Shown here: one piece after another, positions 1 through 6,624 of the stretch
How the letters are laid out: each line of letters opens with the position of its first letter
Numbering within the stretch: position 1 is the stretch's first letter
Source: Treponema sp.
GTDB lineage: Bacteria > Spirochaetota > Spirochaetia > Treponematales > Breznakiellaceae
DNA: 10,912 nucleotides
Direction: 5' to 3'
NCBI GenBank assembly: GCA_031255815.1
Contig: JAIRRU010000312.1
Span: 1 to 10,912, forward strand
The notes under the pieces: generated by a model
What the model saw: the letters and a program-made list of their open reading frames with translations, nothing else
The model's database searches: none
What the model was told of the DNA's origin: nothing
Made by a program: the position numbers and the translations under genes

Positions 1-18
1 AGATCCGCCCGCCGCGCC

Positions 19-39
19 AAGCGCTTAGGCGCCGCGCTT
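19..39. repeat. Short GC-rich inverted repeat at window edge
   Basis: AAGCGC at 19-24 is the exact reverse complement of GCGCTT at 34-39, with a 9-nt loop. It lies just downstream of the stop codon of the leftward transglutaminase-like gene, so it could be part of a transcription terminator. No T-run follows on the minus strand, so that role is weak. The first 53 bases hold no other recognisable feature. Confidence 0.25.
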
Positions 40-53
40 ATCCCGCGTCTTCT

Positions 54-1238
54 TCACTCAAACACTATCCCCAGCCACTTGTCTATTTCGCTCATGTTTT
101 GGGCGATAAGGCCCGGCGCGACTTTCGCGGTAGTTTCCGCAACCAGGTACTGTTTCCCCTCAAAGGGGAAACGGGCCCCCTGGCCCCCGATATCCGCGAT
201 GCCCATGGCATGGCCGTAATCCCGGGAGACCATGATCCCTGAGTCTATATTCGCCTGGGTAAGGATAAGGGCCCAGAGCAGGGCGCGGCTGTCGCAGTCC
301 CCTCTGCCTTCGGTAAGGGCGCTCACCAGGTTTACAAAATCGCTCCCCAGAAGGTTCCGTTCGTAACTGAAGTCCTGGACATAGGAAAGGGCCCGGGCGG
401 CGAGCCGGATCTTCCAGCTGCCGGAAGCGGCCTCTTCCGGAAGATCTTCCGCGGCCCAGTGCCGTTCCAGCATAAAAGCCGCGCGGGAGATCCGCTCCCA
501 GGAGTCCCGGCAGATCATCCGGTAGAAACGCCGCCAGGCCTCCTGCCATTGGGGGCCTCTTTCAAAAAGCCGCAGCACCTTGAATTCCCGATCCACCAGG
601 CCCTGGGCGGCTTCCGCGTCCCCTTCGGCAAAGGAGGCTTTAATCCCGGTGTTAAAAAGGGGGCGCTCCCGCAGGGGGCCCCGGGGCCAGGCGAATTCGG
701 TAACGGGCCCGCAGTAACGCTGTTCCGCCGGGCTGGGGGCGACGGAATCAAGGCAGGACAGGTGGAGGATCTCAAGGCCCCCGTTTTCCGCCGGCCCGTA
801 GGCCAGGGCCAGGAGCAGGCCGCCCTCCCGTTCCAGGCAGAGCCCCCAGCCCCGGTAAGCCGCCCGGGCCGGAGAAGTTCCCAGGGAAAATTCAAGTTCG
901 GTCAGAGCCGCCTTCCGGCCGTGATACACGAAAGATTCCGGTTCGTTTCCGCTTCCCAGCCGGGAAAGGACGCCCTTCAGGTAATTTCCCGGATCAGTCC
1001 CCCGGGCCGCGGTTATTTCAAAAACCGCCCCCTGGGGATTACGGAAAACCAGGCCCGCATCCCCGGCGGAGCCCTGGGCCTGGTAATCCGGGGGAAGGTC
1101 GATGCGGAAACCTGCGGGGGAATCGTAGGGGGCCGCGGGAAGCCGGGAGAGGGAAACCAGGAGGAAAAGCCCGATTAAGGGCCGGGTTTTCAAACCAACC
1201 GGGTTCGGGAACCGGCGCCGTTTCTTGCCGCTTATCAT
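54..1238 (-). CDS. Secreted transglutaminase-like (papain-fold) protein
   Basis: The gene encodes 394 aa from ATG at 1238, with a weak purine-rich GAAAG upstream. The N-terminus has a basic stretch (KKRRR, residues 5-9) and a hydrophobic segment at about 20-31, followed by LPAAP. This looks like a signal peptide or signal anchor, so the product is probably exported. Residues ~42-165 resemble the beta-rich N-terminal regions of secreted proteins (FRIDLPPDY, then FRNPQGAVFEIT); I do not assign a family. The C-terminal part looks like a transglutaminase core: GRGDCDSRALL places Cys315 at the start of a helix, His343 lies in YGHAM, and Glu368 in VAET would supply the acidic residue of the Cys-His-Asp/Glu triad. 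The fold call comes from these motifs. Substrate is unknown; such domains in bacteria are proteases, amidases or cross-linking enzymes. It is transcribed divergently from the pseudouridine synthase 30 bases away. Confidence 0.75.
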   Translation of the reverse strand: MISGKKRRRFPNPVGLKTRPLIGLFLLVSLSRLPAAPYDSPAGFRIDLPPDYQAQGSAGDAGLVFRNPQGAVFEITAARGTDPGNYLKGVLSRLGSGNEPESFVYHGRKAALTELEFSLGTSPARAAYRGWGLCLEREGGLLLALAYGPAENGGLEILHLSCLDSVAPSPAEQRYCGPVTEFAWPRGPLRERPLFNTGIKASFAEGDAEAAQGLVDREFKVLRLFERGPQWQEAWRRFYRMICRDSWERISRAAFMLERHWAAEDLPEEAASGSWKIRLAARALSYVQDFSYERNLLGSDFVNLVSALTEGRGDCDSRALLWALILTQANIDSGIMVSRDYGHAMGIADIGGQGARFPFEGKQYLVAETTAKVAPGLIAQNMSEIDKWLGIVFE

Positions 1239-1261
1239 AGTGCTTTCAATATCGGTATAAT
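1232..1261 (+). promoter_or_regulatory. Candidate sigma70 promoter of the rluA-family gene
   Basis: A perfect TATAAT lies at 1256-1261. TTATCA (1232-1237, 4 of 6 matches to TTGACA) lies 18 nt upstream. Transcription would begin near 1268, which is the GTG start codon, with an in-frame ATG at 1274. The bases before the start are a C-run with no Shine-Dalgarno site, so the transcript would be leaderless or nearly so. Confidence 0.45.
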
Positions 1262-1267
1262 CCCCCC

Positions 1268-2005
1268 GTGCCCATGAAACGCGTCGCCGTGCTGTTTGAG
1301 AATAAGGACTGCATGGTTCTTCACAAGCCTGCCGGGCTTGCCGTGCAGGGTGGGGAGGGGGTGGGGGCTTCCCTGGATCGGCTTCTGAAGGCGGAATTCC
1401 CCTCCCGGCTCCCGTCTGAAAATCCGGCCTCCCCGCCGGATTCCGGCGTGTACCTGGTGCACCGGCTGGACAAAGACACCTCCGGCCTCATCCTGGTGGC
1501 CAGGAACCGGGAAAGCGCGGCCCGTTTTTCCGCCCTTTTCGCCGGCCCGAGGCCCGGGTTAAGCAAGCGCTACCTGGCGGTCTGCGCCGGATCCCCCCAG
1601 CCTCCCGAGGGGATCATCCGCCTTAGCCTGGAGATTCGCGGGGCCCTGAAGAAATCCGAAACATCATACCGGGTTTTGTCCCGGCGGGAGGCCGCTCCGA
1701 TAGGGGCGGGCGGCGGGAAAGACGGGCCGGGACAGGCCGGGCGCTTCTTTTCCCTTCTGGAACTGGAACTGGGAACCGGACGCAGCCACCAGATCCGCCG
1801 GCATCTGGCCCGTATCGGCTGCCCGGTTCTGGGGGATGATAAATACGGGGACTTTAGCCTGAACAGGGAACTCCGCAGAACCGCGGGTTTAAGGCGGCTC
1901 TTGCTCCACGCCTCCCGGCTGGTAATTCCGGAAGATCTGGCGGGCTTTCCCGGCGGGATAGACCTAAGCGATCCCCTGCCGGATTACTTCCAGCCTTACC
2001 GGTAG
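1268..2005 (+). CDS. RluA-family rRNA/tRNA pseudouridine synthase
   Basis: This 245-aa enzyme should isomerise specific uridines in rRNA or tRNA to pseudouridine. The hallmark motif II is intact at residues 65-73 (HRLDKDTSG), with the catalytic aspartate at Asp68. It is followed by LILVARN, and the later conserved block GRSHQIRRHL (171-180) leads into PVLGDDKYG. The N-terminal FENKDCMVLHKPAGLAV (residues 10-26) is the usual beginning of the catalytic domain, so there is no S4 RNA-binding domain, unlike RluC or RluD. A G/K-rich insert at ~143-158 is probably a loop. The target nucleotide cannot be predicted from sequence, so no specific symbol is given. Start choice is uncertain between GTG 1268 and ATG 1274; neither has a Shine-Dalgarno site, and a TATAAT box ends only 6 nt before the GTG. 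It is the first gene of a rightward run. Confidence 0.9.
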   Translation: MPMKRVAVLFENKDCMVLHKPAGLAVQGGEGVGASLDRLLKAEFPSRLPSENPASPPDSGVYLVHRLDKDTSGLILVARNRESAARFSALFAGPRPGLSKRYLAVCAGSPQPPEGIIRLSLEIRGALKKSETSYRVLSRREAAPIGAGGGKDGPGQAGRFFSLLELELGTGRSHQIRRHLARIGCPVLGDDKYGDFSLNRELRRTAGLRRLLLHASRLVIPEDLAGFPGGIDLSDPLPDYFQPYR

Positions 2006-2017
2006 CCGGAGGATGTT

Positions 2018-2083
2018 TTGAGCAGATTGACAGAGGACTTTCTTTTTCCCATGATGATCCGGCAATGGATGAGTTTCACCTGA
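2018..2083 (+). CDS. Possible 21-aa leader ORF overlapping the DUF4912 start
   Basis: A short ORF begins with TTG at 2018, five bases after a strong GGAGG (2008-2012), and ends with TGA at 2081-2083. The predicted peptide reads MSRLTEDFLF then PMMIRQWMSFT. It overlaps the first 19 bases of the DUF4912 gene in another frame, an arrangement that could couple translation of that gene, which lacks its own Shine-Dalgarno site. I see no similarity to a known leader peptide. The ORF may be fortuitous, and the GGAGG may simply be a remnant. Confidence is low. Confidence 0.2.
   Translation: MSRLTEDFLFPMMIRQWMSFT
2027..2055 (+). promoter_or_regulatory. Candidate sigma70 promoter of the DUF4912-GH57 pair
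   Basis: A perfect TTGACA (2027-2032) is followed after 17 nt by CATGAT (2050-2055, 4 of 6 matches to TATAAT). Initiation would fall near 2062, just three bases before the ATG at 2065, giving an almost leaderless mRNA. This would let the pair be expressed independently of the upstream pseudouridine synthase gene. Confidence 0.4.
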
Positions 2084-2943
2084 CACGATCCGATTTGGAA
2101 AGCATGACCACCGCTGAACTGTTAAGAGTCGCGGATTATTTCGGTATTAATATCCCCCCCGGCCTTGACCGGATATTTGTTATTGAAGAACTGCTGGACC
2201 TGATCTCTCTCCACGAATCCCTTGAGGAGGAGGGCGCCTCTTTTGAAAGCCTCAGCGCCTTCCCGCCCTCTTCCGCCGCATCGGCGCTAAAACGCGGCGC
2301 CGGCGGGGAGGAGGGGCCGCGGACGGAAAGCGCGCCCGAGGCCCTGGCGCGGGGCGGCAACGTGTTTTCCCCGGAAGATCCGGATCCGAAAGCCCCGCCG
2401 CGCGCCGCGCCGGCGGCCAATGCCCGCGAAGATCCCTCCAGGGAGGGGGATTTCGCGGGTTCCGTCCCCTTTCCAAAGCAGTACAGTATCACCTTTATCG
2501 AGGTAATGATCCGGGATCCCCTCTGGGCTTTCGCGTTTTGGGAGATTAAGGAGCATGACAGGGAGATTTTCGAGCAGGCCGCCGGCTTTGAGGGCTACTG
2601 CCTGCGGATAAAGCCCCTGGAGGGGAAGGGAAAGGCGGATCCGCTGCCGGGTTTCACCGTGCCGATCGGGCCGGAGGATACGGCCTGGTATATCGGTTTC
2701 CCCTCTGAAAATACCGGATGCCGCTTTCAGGTGGAACTTTGCGCCTCCGCGGGAGGGCGGATCGATGTCCTTGCCTCTTCCCGGATCTTCAATATGCCCA
2801 GGCTTCAGGAAAGGGCCGGGCTGCCCCAGCGCTTCAGCGAACTGGCCCTACTGTCCGGCGCGGAGGAATTCCCCATCCTGCGTAACCCTGAACGAAAGGC
2901 CCGTTACAGGCACGGGCAGGAATCCCGCCAACCGGGTGAATGA
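2065..2943 (+). CDS. DUF4912 protein with Rho-N/SAP-like N-terminal domain
   Basis: This 292-aa protein has three parts. Residues ~7-50 (LTRSDLESMTTAELL, then GLDRIFVIEELLDLI) look like the small helix-extended-helix fold of the Rho N-terminal/SAP type, often nucleic-acid binding. Residues ~55-136 are a low-complexity linker rich in P, A, G and E. Residues ~137-245 match my memory of DUF4912: IRDPLWAFAFWEI (149-161), a central AWYIGFP (207-213), FQVELCA, and SSRIFNMPR at the end. DUF4912 has no established biochemical role that I know of, but it recurs beside GH57/DUF1957 enzymes. Here its stop overlaps the GH57 start (ATGA), implying translational coupling. A glycan-binding or regulatory partner role is an inference. 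The start at ATG 2065 was chosen because conserved sequence begins right after it; there is no Shine-Dalgarno site. There is no signal peptide, so it is probably cytoplasmic. Confidence 0.82.
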   Translation: MDEFHLTRSDLESMTTAELLRVADYFGINIPPGLDRIFVIEELLDLISLHESLEEEGASFESLSAFPPSSAASALKRGAGGEEGPRTESAPEALARGGNVFSPEDPDPKAPPRAAPAANAREDPSREGDFAGSVPFPKQYSITFIEVMIRDPLWAFAFWEIKEHDREIFEQAAGFEGYCLRIKPLEGKGKADPLPGFTVPIGPEDTAWYIGFPSENTGCRFQVELCASAGGRIDVLASSRIFNMPRLQERAGLPQRFSELALLSGAEEFPILRNPERKARYRHGQESRQPGE

Positions 2944-4529
2944 TGTCAGCGTGTTCCGTAATTTCCTTGGTTCTTGAAGCCCATCATTTTTACGTCCAGA
3001 AAGGCTGCCGGGAGAATCTTACCGGGCCGGAGGAGTTTCATTTTTTTGAAACCCTTTCGGAAACCTATCTGCCCCTCCTGGAAACCCTGGAACGCCTGGA
3101 CAGGCTGCATATCCCCTTCCGCCTGGGCCTGGCGCTGTCCCCGGTTCTCTGCCATCTTCTGGAGGACAAGCGGCTTATCAAAAGGTACCTGGAATATACG
3201 GATCGGCAGATAGAATTCGGCCGGAGCGAGCTGGACCGTTCCGGCAGCCCGGCCCGGCAGGAACTGATCCGGCTCTACTACGATAAGTTTGTGGAACGGC
3301 GGATAGCCTTTACCGAACGCTACGAGCAGGACATTCTAAAGGTGCTGGATGTTTATCAGCGCAGGGGGAACGTGGAGATCATCGCCTCCCCCGCCACCCA
3401 CGCCTTTTTGCCCTTTTACTCAGCCTACCCGGAGGCTGTCCAGGCCCAGATAGAGGCGGCGGCCCCTTGCTACCGATCCCGCTTCGGCAAGTACCCCCAG
3501 GGTTTCTGGCTGCCCGAACTGGGCTGGTCGGCGGAACTGGAAAAGTACCTGCGGGCTTACAATTTTGCCTATACCGTAGTGGAGGCCCACGGGCTTGTTT
3601 TTGCCGGCCCCCCGGCCCTGAAGGGGAGTTTTTACCCGGCAAAGACCCCCGCCGGAATTTTCGCCCTGGGACGGGACTACTACGCCGGCAAGGATCTGGC
3701 CGCCCGGGCCGGTTCGGGAAAAGAGGCGCGGCTTTACCGGGATAACTGCTCCGACGCCGGCTACGAGCTTCCCGCCGGGCTGGTAGAGCCTTTCCTGGGC
3801 CCCAGGGGCCTGCGGCGCGGTACCGGTTACAAGTACCATTCAAGGGAGAGGGGGGGCGTATACGATCCCGAAAAAGCCCGGAACCAGGTTCAGGCGGCGG
3901 CCCGGGCTTTCCTTGAAAACTGCGCCGCCCGCCTTGCCGCGGCTTCCCGGCTGATGGAAACTCCCCCCCTCTGCCTCTGCGCCTTCGACGCCGATTCCTT
4001 TGGCCGCAACTGGTACGAAGGCCCCCTGTTTATCGAAACCCTGTTCCGGGAGGCCGCCGCCCGGGAGGATATCCGGTTCAAAACACCGGCGGAGTACCTC
4101 TTCAAGCAGGACAGCGCGAATTTTCAGACCCTGTCCCCGGAATTTTCCTCCCAGGGAACCAACGGCTACGCGGAAATGTGGCTGGACGGTTCCAACGACT
4201 GGATGTACCGCCACGCCTACCGCGCCCTGGAGCGGATGATAGAACTGGCCGAGCGTTTTCCCGACGATACGGGGCTCAAGGAGCGGGCCCTGAACCAGGC
4301 CGCCCGGGAGATCCTTCTGATGCAATCCTCCGACTGGCCCTGCATGCTCTACCGGGAGAAGTCCCCCGAATTCGCCCGCCGCTGTATCGAAGATTCGCTG
4401 AGGAATTTTACCACGATCTACGAAGCCCTGGGGAGTAACTACATCAGCACCGAATGGCTCACCGGCCTGGAAAAGCGGCACAGCATCTTCCCCCACATCA
4501 ACTACCGGGTCTTCCGCAGGAAGAAGTAG
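2940..4529 (+). CDS. GH57 (DUF1957) 1,4-alpha-glucan branching enzyme-like
   Basis: At 529 aa this has the normal length and plan of GH57 branching enzymes, which transfer alpha-1,4-glucan segments to make alpha-1,6 branches in glycogen. Visible regions: AHHFYV (14-19), the N-terminal histidine motif; GNVEIIASPATHAFLP (143-158); GFWLPELGW (188-196) with Glu193 as probable nucleophile; and CAFDADSFGRNWYEGP (347-362) with Asp350 as probable acid/base, compared with the FDTELFGHWW type I remember. The C-terminal helical domain has the family-typical LLMQSSDWP (459-467). The His-Ala-His often seen near the N-terminus is Glu-Ala-His here, and FGHWW is FGRNW, so specificity may differ. It could also be an alpha-amylase or 4-alpha-glucanotransferase-like member. 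ATG 2940 overlaps the DUF4912 stop TGA (2941-2943); a second ATG follows directly. No signal peptide, so cytoplasmic. Confidence 0.88.
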   Translation: MMSACSVISLVLEAHHFYVQKGCRENLTGPEEFHFFETLSETYLPLLETLERLDRLHIPFRLGLALSPVLCHLLEDKRLIKRYLEYTDRQIEFGRSELDRSGSPARQELIRLYYDKFVERRIAFTERYEQDILKVLDVYQRRGNVEIIASPATHAFLPFYSAYPEAVQAQIEAAAPCYRSRFGKYPQGFWLPELGWSAELEKYLRAYNFAYTVVEAHGLVFAGPPALKGSFYPAKTPAGIFALGRDYYAGKDLAARAGSGKEARLYRDNCSDAGYELPAGLVEPFLGPRGLRRGTGYKYHSRERGGVYDPEKARNQVQAAARAFLENCAARLAAASRLMETPPLCLCAFDADSFGRNWYEGPLFIETLFREAAAREDIRFKTPAEYLFKQDSANFQTLSPEFSSQGTNGYAEMWLDGSNDWMYRHAYRALERMIELAERFPDDTGLKERALNQAAREILLMQSSDWPCMLYREKSPEFARRCIEDSLRNFTTIYEALGSNYISTEWLTGLEKRHSIFPHINYRVFRRKK

Positions 4530-4580
4530 GGGAGCGCTTTTTAGAGGCCGCCCCTAAAGCCCTTGCTTTCCCGGCGGGCT

Positions 4581-5894
4581 CTACCTGAACTTAACGCCGC
4601 CCCTTTCCGAATAGATTAGCAGCGCCAGCGCGATAACAAGGCTCAGCGATTCCGCGATGCCTACGGTAAACCACACGACGGCCCCGCCGAACAAAAGGGG
4701 AAACGTGGAAATAATAAGGGAGTTGAACAGCAGCCCCCTGCACACGTTGATGATAACGGCTTCTTTTGTCCGCTTGGTTGAGTATAAATACGCCGAGATA
4801 ATCGTATTAAACGAAAGCACGAAAAAGCTCCAGGAAAATTTCGGCATGGCGTCCGCGATGATACCGCAGGCGGCCTTGTCCGCTCCGAACAAACGGTAAA
4901 TCGCCCCGCCTATAAATACCAGTAAAACTAATATCACGGCACAGACGGTAAGGTTTATTAAAATACCCGTGCGGAAATAGTATTTCAAATCTTTTTCGTT
5001 TTTCGATCCGTAGGATCGGCCGAACAGAGGCTGCAAGCCCTCGGAAGTGCCGAAAAACACCATGCCGGAAAATGACGTAACGTAGTTAATAATCGCGAAA
5101 GCGTTGACCGCGCCCTGGCCGAGGCCCCTCATCAGGGTATAGTTCATGCAAAAAGTAGTAATCGGCGTGGAGAACTGCGCGGCCATTTCGGGCAGCCCGC
5201 GCAGGATGATTTTGCGCCACAAAGCGCAATCCGGCGTGAATTTCCGGATGCGCAGGGAGCCCTTTCCGCGCAAAAAATGGCTTAACACGATAAGCAGCGA
5301 TACTATTTGTGAAATACCCGTCGCAACCGCCGCTCCCCGCACGCCCTTCTGCAGCGGGAAAATGAACAGCCAGTCCAGAAAAATGTTGATGCTGGTACTG
5401 ACAATGACCGCGGCGGTAACAAGCCTGGGCGCCCGATCGTTGCGGCAGAATCCCTGAAGCAGCATGCTCATCTGGGAAGGGATCAGGAAGACCGCGTACC
5501 AGAACAAATAACCGGCGGCGTAATCAAAATAGGAACCGCCGGCGCCGAGAATAAGCGCGATGCGCGGGCTAAAACAAATGCCGCCGAGGCACAGCAGCAG
5601 GGAAACTAAAGACATGCAGGAAAAAGAATGCATAAAAGCCTGGTTGGCGCCTTCGCTGTCGCCGCGGCCAAGGCGTATGGCCGTAATTGTTACCCCTCCT
5701 ATGGTTACAAGCATGGTAAAAGCGTTAACCGTCAGGACAAAAGGCAGCGCGATATTAAGCGCGCCAAGCGCGTCCATGTTAACGCCCCTGCCGACAAAAA
5801 TACCGTCAACAACGGTAAAAAGAAAAAAACAGCAGCTGCTGAGTATTGTAGGAATAACGTAGTTTGCTACATTCTGTATCCTCGTCCGTTTCAT
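4581..5894 (-). CDS. MATE-family multidrug/cation antiporter (MepA/DinF-like)
   Basis: A 437-aa polytopic membrane protein with about 12 hydrophobic segments, the standard MATE size. MATE proteins export drugs or metabolites in exchange for Na+ or H+. Recognisable elements are VDGIFVGRGV (29-38) in the first helix, GFCRNDRAPRLV (148-159), NIFLDWLFIF (170-179), GVRGAAVATGISQ (184-196) and EGLQPLFGRSYG (285-296), matching the EG-x-QP-x-x-x-x-x-YG type of the second half. The frame stays open upstream to an ATG at 6035, but I start at 5894: AGAGGAAA lies just before it, and known MATE proteins begin their first helix right after this point. The upstream codons fall inside an inverted repeat and are not family-like. 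The gene is more AT-rich than its neighbours and stands alone, hinting at acquisition by transfer. The substrate cannot be told from sequence. Confidence 0.93.
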   Translation of the reverse strand: MKRTRIQNVANYVIPTILSSCCFFLFTVVDGIFVGRGVNMDALGALNIALPFVLTVNAFTMLVTIGGVTITAIRLGRGDSEGANQAFMHSFSCMSLVSLLLCLGGICFSPRIALILGAGGSYFDYAAGYLFWYAVFLIPSQMSMLLQGFCRNDRAPRLVTAAVIVSTSINIFLDWLFIFPLQKGVRGAAVATGISQIVSLLIVLSHFLRGKGSLRIRKFTPDCALWRKIILRGLPEMAAQFSTPITTFCMNYTLMRGLGQGAVNAFAIINYVTSFSGMVFFGTSEGLQPLFGRSYGSKNEKDLKYYFRTGILINLTVCAVILVLLVFIGGAIYRLFGADKAACGIIADAMPKFSWSFFVLSFNTIISAYLYSTKRTKEAVIINVCRGLLFNSLIISTFPLLFGGAVVWFTVGIAESLSLVIALALLIYSERGGVKFR

Positions 5895-5919
5895 ATAAAT
5901 TTCCTCTGCCCTGTACACG

Positions 5920-6045
5920 CCGGAGGGCCTCTCCGCATAAAAAAGCCGGATAAGACCAGGCGGACGCCCTTGGCCTTCCTGTCCGGCGCGCCAGATAGCT
6001 CCGCGCGCCCTCCGGTAAACCAAGTTATCCGGCATCTTATCCGGC
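5920..6045 (-). promoter_or_regulatory. Candidate structured 5' leader (riboswitch/attenuator-like) of the MATE gene
   Basis: On the minus strand the MATE leader can form nested stems. P1 is an 11-bp perfect pairing of GCCGGATAAGA (6045-6035) with TCTTATCCGGC (5955-5945), followed at once by six T residues (5944-5939). Inside it are P2, CTTGG/CCAAG (6024-6020 with 5973-5969), and P3, GGCGCGC/GCGCGCC (6009-6003 with 5991-5985) with an 11-nt loop. CCGGAGGGC (6015-6007) could instead pair with GCCCTCCGG (5928-5920), downstream of the T-run; that would break P3, which is how switching leaders often work. A small CGGAG/CTCCG hairpin (5921-5935) precedes the ribosome site. I recognise no known riboswitch class. 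It could also be a palindromic repeat element. Confidence 0.4.
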
Positions 6046-6085
6046 CTTGTAATTGCGCCTTACAGGCCTTCCGGCAACTACAACA

Positions 6086-6114
6086 AAGGTACTGAAACTT
6101 ATTTGAAGCGTCAA
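6086..6114 (-). promoter_or_regulatory. Candidate promoter for the MATE gene
   Basis: On the minus strand TTGACG (6114-6109) is followed after 17 nt by TACCTT (6091-6086). The -35 is near consensus but the -10 is weak (3 of 6). Initiation near 6079 would give a leader of about 185 nt before the ATG at 5894, long enough to contain the paired elements described for this leader. Confidence 0.3.
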
Positions 6115-6136
6115 AAAAAACAGCGCTGATTTTTTA
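6112..6136. other. Near-perfect palindrome with A and T tracts
   Basis: An A8 tract, then CAGCGCTG, then a T6 tract one base later form a symmetrical sequence. The self-complementary core CAGCGCTG is at 6121-6128. It sits just upstream of the candidate MATE promoter on the minus strand. It could be an operator-like site, or a terminator-like element for either strand, though the core leaves little room for a loop. Confidence 0.25.
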
Positions 6137-6155
6137 ATGCTTGTGATTATATTTC

Positions 6156-6201
6156 ATTTTAAGCGCTTGTTGCTCAGAAACTGAAATTTCCGAACAACTC
6201 T
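6156..6201. repeat. Dispersed hairpin repeat, copy 1
   Basis: This 46-bp segment aligns with 6686-6732 with about 7 mismatches and one gap by hand count. Both run from ATTTT through an AAGCG block and a shared CAGAAACTGAA core to AACAACTCT. In this copy the palindrome is degraded: TTGTT (6167-6171) still faces AACAA (6193-6197), but the stem between them is imperfect. It therefore looks like the older or less constrained copy. Confidence 0.65.
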
Positions 6202-6288
6202 GCTTGCCCGTAAGGTTCCGCGGCCGCTTGGTATCCAGACAACAATGAGATAACGGATTGCATAGGGAATTTAAAGAAATTTACCGCT

Positions 6289-6316
6289 GCGCGCCTTCGT
6301 GGTAAAATATTCTTCT
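6289..6316 (+). repeat. TTCGTGG-type dispersed repeat, unit 1
   Basis: The segment GCGCGCCTTCGTGGT followed by AAAATATTCTT matches 6769-6791 (GCGCCTTCGTGG then TTAAAATTCTT) almost base for base. Both are in the same orientation and both end in an A/T-rich tail. Confidence 0.6.
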
Positions 6317-6365
6317 TCCATTTTCAACTTTTTATCCATATTTTTAAAAGTACGAAAAAAAGGAT

Positions 6366-6390
6366 AGCCACGAACCACACGAACCTCACA
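6366..6390 (-). repeat. TTCGTGG-type dispersed repeat, inverted unit
   Basis: Read on the minus strand this gives TGTGAGGTTCGTG then TGGTTCGTGGCTA. Two tandem GGTTCGTG octamers are spaced 9 bases apart. It is in the opposite orientation to the other three units in this region. Confidence 0.55.
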
Positions 6391-6407
6391 AACTTTTACA
6401 TCGAAAA

Positions 6408-6450
6408 CCCCGGTACTTCACCTCAATTTCCCTGAGTCCGGGGGGTTTTT
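6408..6450 (+). terminator. Orphan terminator-like hairpin
   Basis: CCCCGG (6408-6413) pairs with CCGGGG (6438-6443). The stem can extend inward through ACTTCA against TGAGT with one bulge. GG and five T residues (6446-6450) follow. This has the form of a rho-independent terminator on the plus strand, but no plus-strand gene lies upstream within this intergenic region. It may end an unannotated small RNA, catch read-through, or be a relic. Confidence 0.35.
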
Positions 6451-6458
6451 AACCCGCT

Positions 6459-6497
6459 TTAGTGCGGTTCGTGCCCTTCGCGGCTCAATTTTTTGGC
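6459..6497 (+). repeat. TTCGTGG-type dispersed repeat, unit 3
   Basis: The segment contains GTGCGGTTCGTG followed by CCCTTCGCGGCTCAA and a T6 tract. The order GGTTCGTG then CCTTCGCGG parallels the CCTTTGTG then CCTTCGTGG order at 6757-6791, with base changes, and ends in the same kind of A/T tail. Confidence 0.55.
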
Positions 6498-6624
6498 AGC
6501 CCGGTAAAGCCGGCGGGTTTATCAGACATTTTTGTGTAAACAACCTACTACCTTGTAAAGACTAAAGACACATTTATAAAAAAACAACCGCAAAGCCGAA
6601 TAAGTGAAAAAAGAGCATAGAATA

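Noticed and set aside
459..1178. 239-aa plus-strand frame opposite the transglutaminase-like gene
   Set aside because: High GC opens long antisense frames. The proline- and glycine-rich translation has no recognisable domain, while the minus frame has a signal peptide and catalytic motifs.
3840..4496. 218-aa minus-strand frame opposite the GH57 gene
   Set aside because: It is an antisense shadow; the plus frame carries clear GH57 motifs through this whole stretch.
4527..4580. Bidirectional terminator between the convergent GH57 and MATE genes
   Set aside because: TAGGGG/CCCCTA (4527-4532 with 4551-4556) and AGCCC/GGGCT (4558-4562 with 4576-4580) can pair, but loops are long and no proper T-run follows on either strand.
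5895..6035. N-terminal extension of the MATE protein by 47 residues to ATG 6035
   Set aside because: The added residues do not look like a MATE N-terminus, lie inside inverted repeats, and the ATG at 5894 has its own AGAGGAAA ribosome site.
5628..6095. 155-aa plus-strand frame over the MATE start and leader
   Set aside because: It is antisense to the well-supported MATE gene and its leader, and shows no domain.
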